Below, one piece after another: positions 38,782 through 44,653 of a DNA stretch of 44,653 nt. The stretch comes from a virus. The position numbers and the translations under genes were made by a program. The stretch covers positions 1 through 44,653 of the IMG/VR virus record IMGVR_UViG_3300044713_000274. One strand, given 5' to 3'. Below the pieces are notes generated by a model, which made no database searches, was not told the origin of the DNA, and was given only the letters and a program-made list of their open reading frames with translations. Numbering within the stretch: position 1 is the first letter of the stretch; each line of letters opens with the position of its first letter.

Positions 38782-39585
38782 TTAGTTTGTTTGACTGACC
38801 AACCGATGCAATATCACGCACGCCTTGAAGCCCTGCCGCGCCGCCGCCGTGTCGAAATGAAACTGCGGGGCCGGATGCTCCATGCCAAACGGAAACACCG
38901 CGTAGTACCCTATCGACCTGTCGGGTACGTATGTCTGGGTTCCGTTCGCGTCAAAAATGCCGTTCTCGGCGATCTCAAGGTCGTAGCCGGCCGTCTGAAG
39001 AAATTGCGAGAGATAGGCTTCCTTACTCGATTTGAAGTCCATGATTCCGAGGCGGTCTTGCTTGTCGAGAAAGAGCAGGTCTACGATCCCTCCCGTCCAC
39101 AGTTTCTCTGAATAACAGTGTCCTTCGGACACGAGGAACTTTTTGACATTTTCGAACGCCCAATCGGAGAACAGACGGACGGCTACGTGCTCATTTTTTG
39201 AATCGGGCATCGGCACGCCGCCATAGCTCTTGATGCATTTCTTGACGTACTTCTCCAATTCCTCGTGCATGTCGGTTCCTTTTACGGCCGATTTTTTGAG
39301 GGAGGAGGCGTGCGCGCCGTAGGCTTTGTCGAGGAGCTTAAGAAACTCTTCGTCGTTTAAAGTCTTGATCTCGGCGAATTTCTGCGCGGCGATCGGAAGG
39401 CGGTCTTTAATCGGGACGGGCTTTTTATCTTTGCCGTTGATCGGCGTCCAGCCTAACTCGCTAACTGCAAGCCCCGAGGCCCACCATGTGAGCGGCTTGC
39501 TCATCACTCCGACAACGGTAGACGTTCCCATGAGCGGTTTGCCGTCGAGCGAGTGGATATGATTTACGTCGTCAAACTTGTACAT
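38782..39585 (-). CDS. PD-(D/E)XK exonuclease
   Basis: 267 residues. KGTDMHEELEKYVKK is the helix of RecB/Cas4-type nucleases, then GGIVDLLFLDKQDRLG with D, and IMDFKSSKEAYLSQF with the D-x-K core, then LQTAGYDLEI, giving the usual order H/E, D, (D/E)xK, Q/Y. Predicted to degrade DNA in recombination with the adjacent SSB-like protein. The motif order is clear; the substrate is unknown. Confidence 0.8.
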   Translation of the reverse strand: MYKFDDVNHIHSLDGKPLMGTSTVVGVMSKPLTWWASGLAVSELGWTPINGKDKKPVPIKDRLPIAAQKFAEIKTLNDEEFLKLLDKAYGAHASSLKKSAVKGTDMHEELEKYVKKCIKSYGGVPMPDSKNEHVAVRLFSDWAFENVKKFLVSEGHCYSEKLWTGGIVDLLFLDKQDRLGIMDFKSSKEAYLSQFLQTAGYDLEIAENGIFDANGTQTYVPDRSIGYYAVFPFGMEHPAPQFHFDTAAARQGFKACVILHRLVSQTN

Positions 39586-39603
39586 CCTTTGTGGTGATTA
39601 GAT

Positions 39604-39945
39604 TTATTCGACGGCGGCGCAATTCGTCCTGTGGTTGCGCTCATAGCCTCCGCATTCCGGGCAGTCCTTGCCGTAGTCGGGGTGTTGCGGCGCGAGAAGG
39701 TCGTACAGAAAATTGATCGTCTCCTCGCTTTGCTTTTCGAGATCGTCGGCGCGGAGATTCCAATCATCAATTAGTTCTAGAACTGGTCGCTGAGCTTCTT
39801 CGCCGTTCAAAACCCTTGTCATCGCCAGCAAAACATCTGCAAGGCGAATGGGACGACCAAAGATAATTCCACGCGCTTCGTCTTTATCGATTTGCGGATT
39901 GGCGGCGATGCACGCGTTTTTTACCGCTTTAAGTTTCTGATTCAT
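39604..39945 (-). CDS. Phage hypothetical protein, paralogue of 37241
   Basis: 113 residues from MNQKLKAVKNACIAANP; a longer ORF exists upstream but overlaps the neighbour. RPIRLADVLLAM, ADDLEKQSEETINFLYDLL repeat the pattern of the 37241 protein. The C terminus adds CPECGGYERNHRTNC, a possible zinc site not present in the paralogue. Early region, function unknown. Confidence 0.65.
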   Translation of the reverse strand: MNQKLKAVKNACIAANPQIDKDEARGIIFGRPIRLADVLLAMTRVLNGEEAQRPVLELIDDWNLRADDLEKQSEETINFLYDLLAPQHPDYGKDCPECGGYERNHRTNCAAVE

Positions 39946-39947
39946 GG

Positions 39948-40187
39948 CTATGAATTCGCGAGCCGAAAGGCCTCGCTTCGGTTTTGACCTTTCATCCACT
40001 CCTCGTGCATCGCGTCTATCTCTTCATCGGAGGGCATGGGATCGCGGGGGCGCTCGTCCACTTCGCCGACCGGTTTCAATTCGGCTTTGGCGGCGCGCGC
40101 TTGACGCTTCCGTTCGAGCTCCACATGGCCGCCATACAAGATGGCGTCCATGATGTTCTCTGCTGCTGATTTTTCTCTTGGAAACAT
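39948..40187 (-). CDS. Small charged phage protein
   Basis: 79 residues, highly charged with a helical centre (HVELERKRQARAAKAELKPV). No family recognised. Preceded by a long inverted repeat at 40218-40258 in its leader. Stops 2 bp before the start of the next gene. Confidence 0.6.
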   Translation of the reverse strand: MFPREKSAAENIMDAILYGGHVELERKRQARAAKAELKPVGEVDERPRDPMPSDEEIDAMHEEWMKGQNRSEAFRLANS

Positions 40188-40217
40188 AGTTTTGGTGATT
40201 GGATTTATTTACTGCGG

Positions 40218-40258
40218 ATTCATTCGGACGCAACCTCATCAGCGGCGTCCGAATGAAT
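40218..40258 (-). repeat. 14-bp perfect inverted repeat in the leader of 39948
   Basis: ATTCATTCGGACGC (40218-40231) and GCGTCCGAATGAAT (40245-40258) with a 13-nt loop, between the stop at 40298 and the start at 40187. It may be a processing site, an attenuator or a dimeric operator. No poly-T tail is seen. Confidence 0.6.
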
Positions 40259-40297
40259 GATGACGTTTGTGCTCTTAACGCCGAGCCGCGCACAAGA

Positions 40298-40438
40298 TTA
40301 GAACGCGAGGAAGACAATTAAGGCGGAGAGAGAGAAGAGCGCGATGCCGATGAGGACTACTCCGAGGATGGTCGGTTCGGTGCCCAGGCGGCCATCATGT
40401 TCGATCACGTCATTGTAGAGGAGGTGGGTTCTAAGCAT
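40298..40438 (-). CDS. 46-residue membrane protein
   Basis: MLRTHLLYNDVIEHDGRLG, then one hydrophobic helix (ILGVVLIGIALFSLSALIVF) at the C terminus. Its ATG overlaps the stop of the upstream gene in an 8-bp ATGCTTAG junction, so it is translated together with 40431. No family recognised. Confidence 0.6.
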   Translation of the reverse strand: MLRTHLLYNDVIEHDGRLGTEPTILGVVLIGIALFSLSALIVFLAF

Positions 40439-40697
40439 TGGGGTGGGAATAATCTTGCAGGCGCAGGTTTCTCATTTCCTCCATGAACTTCGCAACCTTT
40501 TGTATATCGCCGAGCCGCTGTTCGGAATCCTCACTCACATACCCATCGCTATTCAAGAATTTAACGAAGACTTCACCCTTCTCGTTAAACGAGATATTTG
40601 CGAACCCGTCGGACGTGTTGAGAGAAAAGACCGCATCATATTCCTTCATGATTTCGGGAAGGCGCTTGGGTTCCTTTTCTTTGGATTTCTGGAGCAT
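40431..40697 (-). CDS. Phage hypothetical protein
   Basis: 88 residues: a basic start (MLQKSKEKEPKRLPEIMKEY), a beta-rich middle (GFANISFNEKGEVFVKF) and a helical end (RLGDIQKVAKFMEEMRNL) reminiscent of the LKKVAELLRTL unit at 33428. Follows promoter B by about 170 bp of leader. Function unknown. Confidence 0.65.
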   Translation of the reverse strand: MLQKSKEKEPKRLPEIMKEYDAVFSLNTSDGFANISFNEKGEVFVKFLNSDGYVSEDSEQRLGDIQKVAKFMEEMRNLRLQDYSHPNA

Positions 40698-40863
40698 GAA
40701 ATTATTGTTTGGGGTTTCGACCTTTGGTGGGGTGATTCGCTGGTGGGGATTCTCGATAGATCGGCCGTGGTGATAGCAGAGGTTCCCGTTTAAGCGCAGG
40801 TCATTACATCCCGCGCGCCGCTTGTATATCGTTCATCTCCCCCATCAGCGAACCACTGCATTA

Positions 40864-40891
40864 ACTATAACCCGCCGCTATAACCTCGCAA
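40864..40891 (-). promoter_or_regulatory. Minus-strand phage promoter B
   Basis: TTGCGA (40886-40891), 16-bp spacer GGTTATAGCGGCGGGT (40870-40885), TATAGT (40864-40869) on the minus strand. The spacer differs from promoter A's at only three positions. TTATCCCCAG lies 9 bp upstream, similar to TTATCCACAG next to promoter A. Feeds 40697 leftwards into the replication block. Confidence 0.6.
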
Positions 40892-40920
40892 GGGCACGGG
40901 CTGGGGATAACTCGGAAAGC

Positions 40921-41091
40921 CTAAGCTACAGAAACCGCTTGTTTATTGGCTTTTTGAGCCTCGCGTCGGTCTTTCCAGTATTGCAACATCCTCGGCTTGT
41001 TCCGTTTGCGGTAAAGAACATGCCAGCGGTTGTAACGCTTGCGGCCGTTTTTCTGTCCATATTTTTCGATGTAGGCCGCGAGGGAGGGCAT
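40921..41091 (-). CDS. Small basic protein
   Basis: 56 residues from MPSLAAYIEKYGQKNGR. Basic and aromatic (YNRWHVLYRKRNKPRML, YWKDRREAQK), typical of DNA-binding or HNH-fragment-like phage proteins, but no complete motif. A promoter is close upstream (41099-41126). Confidence 0.5.
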   Translation of the reverse strand: MPSLAAYIEKYGQKNGRKRYNRWHVLYRKRNKPRMLQYWKDRREAQKANKQAVSVA

Positions 41092-41098
41092 TAGAATC

Positions 41099-41126
41099 AC
41101 CATAACCTTTTTACACAAGCGGTCAA
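41099..41126 (-). promoter_or_regulatory. Minus-strand promoter of 40921
   Basis: TTGACC (41121-41126), 16-bp spacer and TATGGT (41099-41104). The ATG (41091) is only 8 bases past the -10, so the transcript would be nearly leaderless. It diverges from the plus-strand promoter at 41138. Confidence 0.45.
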
Positions 41127-41137
41127 GTAATGCGCTG

Positions 41138-41166
41138 TGGACGGCGCTGCGTGTTCGTGATACTTA
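41138..41166 (+). promoter_or_regulatory. Plus-strand promoter of the 41194 gene
   Basis: TGGACG (41138-41143), 17-bp spacer, then TGA-TACTTA (extended -10, -10 at 41161-41166); start codon 28 bp on with GGAG in front. Confidence 0.45.
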
Positions 41167-41193
41167 ACTCCCAGCTAGGAACGGAGCGTTAGC

Positions 41194-41703
41194 ATGGACT
41201 TTGTATTTGGGTCGCTACCAATCATCCTCGGGCTGCTTGGCATTTTTTTCGCCATGCTTAGTACCCTTTCGGTGAGGGGCGTTTTTGCTGGATGGAGAGA
41301 ACGTCGCCAAGAACGTGCCCGAGCGAAGAATGCGCAATGCGCGCCCTCCGCACCCGCCAGCACAGAGGGAGATACGGGGACGAATATACCCTTTTATCGG
41401 GGAGATTTGCAGCGGGCTTCTGACTGGAGCCCAAAGGGACCATATCTCAAGCGGGAAACGAGTCCTGGGAAGGGCCTCGTCTATTCATTCCTGCTCGTCG
41501 TGTGCGTGTTTGGGATAGCGATTGCCGTGGTGTGGACGCTTACGCACATTGGCGGGCCGCTTCAAGCAACGGTGAACGCAACCGTTGCTCAAGCAGGCGG
41601 CAGTATTTTGATCGTGGGCGGTGGTTTGTTCGCGGCGTTCTTTGCCGTGGCTTTTATGGCCTTTGTTGCTATCCGGTTTTTCGCGGGAAGATTCGATCGG
41701 TAG
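41194..41703 (+). CDS. Membrane protein, first of a tandem pair
   Basis: 169 residues. N-terminal helix (GSLPIILGLLGIFFAMLSTL), a basic soluble loop, then two more helices (FLLVVCVFGIAIAVVWTL, LIVGGGLFAAFFAVAFMAF). The C-terminal half (THIGGPLQATVNATVAQAGG) parallels the next protein (SKIGGPLKAEVKGSISKFGG), indicating tandem duplication. Antisense to the early block. No family recognised. Confidence 0.7.
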   Translation: MDFVFGSLPIILGLLGIFFAMLSTLSVRGVFAGWRERRQERARAKNAQCAPSAPASTEGDTGTNIPFYRGDLQRASDWSPKGPYLKRETSPGKGLVYSFLLVVCVFGIAIAVVWTLTHIGGPLQATVNATVAQAGGSILIVGGGLFAAFFAVAFMAFVAIRFFAGRFDR

Positions 41704-41717
41704 TACAGATATGGCAT

Positions 41718-42134
41718 ATGCAAAATCACGAATCCATGAGCGGGATTAAACGCATAACAATAGGCCTAATTATTTTGGTTATTGATGGTGTCCCTGTCAC
41801 CCTCTTCGGACTTTTTGTGATGGGATTCTTTGATTCGTTCAAAGAACCTGATATCGGTTGGAGAGATAACCATCAGTGGACGATTAAATCGAGTGGGGGA
41901 GGCCCAGCATGGCTGAATTTAGCGGCGGCACTTATAACGGTTGTAATCATTTTCCTATTGACCCTGCTCGTTCTATGGGCGCTTTCAAAAATCGGTGGTC
42001 CTCTGAAAGCTGAAGTGAAAGGTTCTATAAGCAAATTTGGCGGGAAACTGTGGATCACCGCCGCTGGACTTGTCGGAGCGTTTCTCGCAATTGCCCTCGT
42101 TGGAGTTGGCTCAGTTTATCTCCTCGCGCACTAA
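41718..42134 (+). CDS. Membrane protein, second of a tandem pair
   Basis: 138 residues from MQNHESMSG (an ATG six codons later is possible). Three hydrophobic helices: IGLIILVIDGVPVTLFGLFV, AAALITVVIIFLLTLLVLWA, LWITAAGLVGAFLAIALVGV. Shares the IGGPL...GG unit with the preceding protein; starts 14 bp after its stop. Likely a co-transcribed pair of exclusion-type morons, but this is inference. Confidence 0.65.
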   Translation: MQNHESMSGIKRITIGLIILVIDGVPVTLFGLFVMGFFDSFKEPDIGWRDNHQWTIKSSGGGPAWLNLAAALITVVIIFLLTLLVLWALSKIGGPLKAEVKGSISKFGGKLWITAAGLVGAFLAIALVGVGSVYLLAH

Positions 42135-42234
42135 ATCTATTCCTGCGTTTTCCTCGTTTTGAGCAATTTTCCTTCGCTAGACAGATTTTGCCCACGTGCT
42201 TGAATTAAGTCAGCTCGTTTAGGAGCGGGCGAAT

Positions 42235-42411
42235 ATGGCTGAAACGCGAGATGTGTTTGTCATTTCCAAGAGCGGAGACAAGACGTACTGGAATAAGTGC
42301 GGTCGGGCCTTCGTCAATGCTGACGGTTCGTTGAACGTCCGACTCGATTTACTGCCGAACGTGGATCTCCAAATCCGTGAACGCAAAGAGCAGGAGGGAG
42401 CCCAGAAGTAA
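42235..42411 (+). CDS. Small phage protein
   Basis: 58 residues: MAETRDVFVISKSGDKTYWN, then RAFVNADGSLNVRLDLLPN and a charged tail. The pattern D-V-F-V-I...W-x-K...F-x-N-x-D-G-S-L is one I recognise from small conserved phage proteins of unknown role. AGGAG lies 9 bases before the ATG. A terminator hairpin overlaps its stop codon. Confidence 0.65.
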   Translation: MAETRDVFVISKSGDKTYWNKCGRAFVNADGSLNVRLDLLPNVDLQIRERKEQEGAQK

Positions 42412-42426
42412 GGGGCTCCTTTTCTT
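42397..42426 (+). terminator. Terminator/attenuator overlapping a stop codon
   Basis: GGAGCCC (42397-42403) and GGGCTCC (42413-42419), 9-nt loop including the TAA stop of 42235-42411, then a T-rich TTTTCTT (42420-42426). Translating ribosomes would cover the left arm, so it can act as an attenuator in front of the primase genes. Confidence 0.65.
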
Positions 42427-42439
42427 GAAAGGAGGAGCG

Positions 42440-42664
42440 ATGTCAAAACGCGTATATGTTTGCGTCTCGGGCGGCGTCGTTGATGTGGTCGTCGTCCCGC
42501 CCGTTACCGATGGGACGTGGACGGTGATTGATTGGGACAACATCGAAGGCGATCCGGAACGCGAGTGGCTTCATTTCGACGAGGAGGCGCGAGCCTACAT
42601 CGTTGCGACGTATCCCGAGGAAGTACGACGATATTTTCCGAAGTACATCGGGAGCGTGTCATGA
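42440..42664 (+). CDS. Small phage protein
   Basis: 74 residues: MSKRVYVCVSGGVVDVVVVP, WTVIDWDNIEGDPEREW and an acidic tail. Strong GAAAGGAGG upstream. Its stop overlaps the primase start in ATGA, so the two are translationally coupled. Family not named; seen in phage replication neighbourhoods. Confidence 0.65.
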   Translation: MSKRVYVCVSGGVVDVVVVPPVTDGTWTVIDWDNIEGDPEREWLHFDEEARAYIVATYPEEVRRYFPKYIGSVS

Positions 42665-43641
42665 GAGAGAAGATAGATTTTGGAGCGCTGAAGACAACTG
42701 TTCTGCTTTCGGCGGTTCTCGAAAAGTACAGCATAAAAACCCGGCAAGCCAACCCAACGTACCTCCGAGCCGACTGTCCCCTTCCCTCCCACACTTCAAA
42801 GGAATCGAAAGGCTCCTTCGCGGTGAACACGGAGAAGAATATCTGGTGCTGCAAATCAACGTCATGTAATGAGGGGGCCAGAAAAAAGGGCGGCGACGTG
42901 CTCGATTTTGTTTCGATTATGGAACAAACGAATGTCTTGGGCGCGGCGAAAAAACTGCTTGAGTGGTTCCCGCAGAACGGGGAGAAAAAAATGGCCCCTC
43001 CAACTGCGGGAGGAGCCATGGGAGGTGCAAAGGACAACAACGTTGTCCAGGCTAACCCTACCCCGGTCGCGGGAGAAAACAAGCCCCTCAGTTTCGAGCT
43101 GAAGGGGATTGCCTACCATCCATATCTGAAAGAGCGCGGCATCTCGGAAGAACTGGCTCTGAAATTCGGGGTCGGGTTCTTCCCGGGAAAAGGATCGATG
43201 AGCGGGCGCGTCGTGATTCCTATCAGGGACGCGACGGGCAGGCTTATTGGATACGCAGGCCGCGCGATCAATGGGGAAGAACCGAAATACAAACTCCCCG
43301 TTGGATTTATAAAATCAGTTTTGTTCAACCTTCAGAACGTCAAAGGCGACGCCATTACCATCGTCGAGGGGTTTTTCGGATGCCTGCGGGTCACGGCGGC
43401 CGGATTCCCCTGCGTCGGGCTGATGGGCTCAACCTTAACCGAGGCGCAAGAGAAACTTCTGCGCTTCAAGTTCATTACGTTGATGTTAGATCTTGACGCG
43501 GCGGGTGCGGCCGGCATTGCCGACATGCTCCCGCGCTTGGCAAAACATCATTACGTGCGCGTGGCACGCAACGAAAAACCGCCCGATGAGATGACCGAGG
43601 AGGAGATCAAAAACTCCCTTCGGTATGTCTGTCCGATTTAG
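42661..43641 (+). CDS. DnaG-type primase (CHC2 zinc finger + Toprim), short form
   Basis: 326 residues. The zinc finger has C39, H44, C63 or C64 and C69 (CPLPSHTSK, WCCKSTSC). The Pro/Ala-rich linker is followed by a primase core (YLKERGISEELALKFGVGFF, GRVVIPIRDATGRLIGYAGR) and Toprim motifs: E236 (IVEGFFG), D277-x-D279 (LMLDLDAAG). Makes RNA primers for phage DNA replication. It lacks the C-terminal helicase-binding domain of bacterial DnaG and any helicase domain. Starts in an ATGA overlap with 42440-42664. Confidence 0.88.
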   Translation: MREKIDFGALKTTVLLSAVLEKYSIKTRQANPTYLRADCPLPSHTSKESKGSFAVNTEKNIWCCKSTSCNEGARKKGGDVLDFVSIMEQTNVLGAAKKLLEWFPQNGEKKMAPPTAGGAMGGAKDNNVVQANPTPVAGENKPLSFELKGIAYHPYLKERGISEELALKFGVGFFPGKGSMSGRVVIPIRDATGRLIGYAGRAINGEEPKYKLPVGFIKSVLFNLQNVKGDAITIVEGFFGCLRVTAAGFPCVGLMGSTLTEAQEKLLRFKFITLMLDLDAAGAAGIADMLPRLAKHHYVRVARNEKPPDEMTEEEIKNSLRYVCPI

Positions 43642-43649
43642 AAAGACAA

Positions 43650-43674
43650 AGCCGCTGAGTTCCAGCGGCTTTTT
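43650..43674. terminator. Bidirectional terminator
   Basis: AGCCGCTG (43650-43657) and CAGCGGCT (43663-43670), 5-nt loop, followed by TTTT on plus; on the minus strand the upstream AAA runs give a weaker U-tail. It ends both the primase gene (+) and the convergent 43673 gene (-), whose stop overlaps it. Confidence 0.8.
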
Positions 43675-44131
43675 AATTGATCTTGAAGAAACGAAGTGTC
43701 CCCTTGCCCTGTAAACGCACCATTCTTGAAGGAAATCTCTCGTCCTGCTCAGAGGTCATTACTGTCTCATACGTAACCGGCCCGCGCGCTTGCGGCCAAC
43801 CCTGATACCAATAGGCGACCCATGCGGTGTGGTCTTTCCCCACAAACTGCACGCGCCACGTTTGCCATCGAACGGGAAGGAACACATACCCTGAAAAACA
43901 TTCTTCCTTCAACGGAACGTCGAAATAGAGCGGATCAGCATTTTCGTAGTGCAAATAGGTCTGGTCGTCACACATATAGCGGGTGTATTTGAACATCGGG
44001 GCGACGACGGGCGCTCCGACGATGGGAAGCTTTTCGGGTGGTTTGACTAATTCCATACACCCCTTCACGCAAAGCAGAACGATAGCGACCCACGCGAGCG
44101 TGACGACGACCGTCTTTGTTTGCGCTTCCAT
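43673..44131 (-). CDS. Membrane-anchored hypothetical protein
   Basis: 152 residues: one N-terminal helix (VVVTLAWVAIVLLCVKGC, a possible lipobox-like end) and a beta-rich outer domain with several Trp and Cys. No family recognised. Lies with the 44150 protein, perhaps one operon of envelope cargo genes. Confidence 0.65.
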   Translation of the reverse strand: MEAQTKTVVVTLAWVAIVLLCVKGCMELVKPPEKLPIVGAPVVAPMFKYTRYMCDDQTYLHYENADPLYFDVPLKEECFSGYVFLPVRWQTWRVQFVGKDHTAWVAYWYQGWPQARGPVTYETVMTSEQDERFPSRMVRLQGKGTLRFFKIN

Positions 44132-44149
44132 TTTGCGCGGACTATATCA

Positions 44150-44653
44150 CTACTTAGCCGCTTTGACCTGAATCGGTACTTCATAGACGGGCGTTTTTTT
44201 CTGGGGCGCGGGTTGATTGCGATGCATCACTGCGAAAAGGCCCGTGAGCGCGCCGATAATGCCCACGAGACCGCCAAGGATGGGAAGAATAAGCTTTGTC
44301 ATCCAAATAGTTTTCACTTCGAAGCGTCGGGCCTTACTCTCATCAATCAGTCGGCGCAAGTTAGCGCGGGTGCCCATAGTGAGGTACTTACGGTCGTAGT
44401 AGAGACTGTCTTCCCAAACCCCCTCTCCTTTCGGAATCTCGATGTCGTGTTCACGGGCTTCATGCCACAGTTGGTCGGAAAGGAATGCGTTGATTGCATC
44501 GTCCTCCGCTTGCAAGGCTTGCCATTCGGCGTGTTCGAGCTCCTCGAATTCACCGGGGTCCCTATTCTTTTTCTTTTTGAGTTTCTGCCGATCGCGTTCG
44601 TACGCACGCACGACCTTCCGCCGACTTCGCTTTAATCTCCACAGGTCGAACAT
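44150..44653 (-). CDS. Helical protein with C-terminal membrane anchor
   Basis: 167 residues. A basic N terminus (FDLWRLKRSRRKVVRAYERD) leads into a long charged coiled coil, then KYLTMGTRANLRRLIDESK and a C-terminal membrane hairpin (LILPILGGLVGIIGALTGLF). This L-T-x2-[AG]-x2-L-R-x2-I pattern before an IGxIGALTGL helix is one I recognise from a broad bacterial family of unknown function, often carried on mobile DNA. The start codon is the last three bases of the window, so an upstream extension cannot be excluded. Confidence 0.75.
   Translation of the reverse strand: MFDLWRLKRSRRKVVRAYERDRQKLKKKKNRDPGEFEELEHAEWQALQAEDDAINAFLSDQLWHEAREHDIEIPKGEGVWEDSLYYDRKYLTMGTRANLRRLIDESKARRFEVKTIWMTKLILPILGGLVGIIGALTGLFAVMHRNQPAPQKKTPVYEVPIQVKAAK

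Noticed and set aside
40431-40697. Assignment of the 40431 protein to the same family as 33428
   Set aside because: Only the last helix (IQKVAKF versus LKKVAEL) is alike; too short to claim homology.

Overview
The window is almost entirely a temperate, tailed, siphovirus-like bacteriophage genome or prophage. Its GC content is moderately high by eye. A tyrosine integrase lies at the left edge. Nearly all virion genes run on the minus strand, in order from right to left: terminase small and large subunits, a portal fused to a MuF domain, protease/scaffold, HK97-fold major capsid protein, connector, gp10-like protein, tail terminator, tail tube, tail assembly chaperones, tape measure, tail hub, tail fibres and a lysis/periphery block. 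The integrase has an N-terminal Cys/His cluster followed by C-x-C-P-x-W. I associate that form with soil Acidobacteriota (Terriglobia) and their relatives. The host assignment is an inference from memory, not a database result.

Layout. 1-1059: integrase (+). 1116-2302: secreted cargo gene, strong terminator and a non-coding stretch. 2303-9191 (-): host-lysis and periphery block with two membrane/coiled-coil proteins, an exported transglycosylase, a tightly coupled set of micro-genes (three CxxC/His/Cys mini zinc proteins interleaved with tiny membrane or exported proteins) behind a DUF932 gene, a holin-sized membrane protein, a papain-like peptidase and an XhlA-like protein. 9196-25688 (-): fibres, tail, head. 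26568-31875 (-): portal-MuF, zinc ribbon, terminases. 33428-41091 (-): small phage genes plus a recombination/replication set (NinG-like nuclease, winged helix, CCHC zinc-knuckle protein, SSB-like protein ending in DIPF, PD-(D/E)XK exonuclease). 42235-43641 (+): two small genes and a short CHC2/Toprim primase. 43673-44653 (-): two membrane proteins.

Superimposed on this are about ten plus-strand cargo genes (morons): 1116, 8079, 25787, 29424, 31955, 33023, 34949, 35843, 41194 and 41718, and perhaps 37089. They sit antisense at the borders of the minus-strand modules. Nearly all encode membrane, secreted or lipoprotein products; the main exceptions are a HEPN-domain protein and a small soluble protein. 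Several end within a few bases of, or overlap, the 3' end of the convergent phage gene, and some have visible promoters of their own.

The most unusual items are the zinc/membrane micro-operon at 4935-6762, the antisense cargo genes, one beta-rich domain inserted three times into two virion proteins, a retroviral-type zinc knuckle with an AT-hook-like segment and a 12-C tract in its gene, and two minus-strand promoters sharing a nearly identical 16-bp spacer. No rRNA, tRNA, CRISPR array or insertion sequence was recognised. No obvious CI-type repressor is visible.
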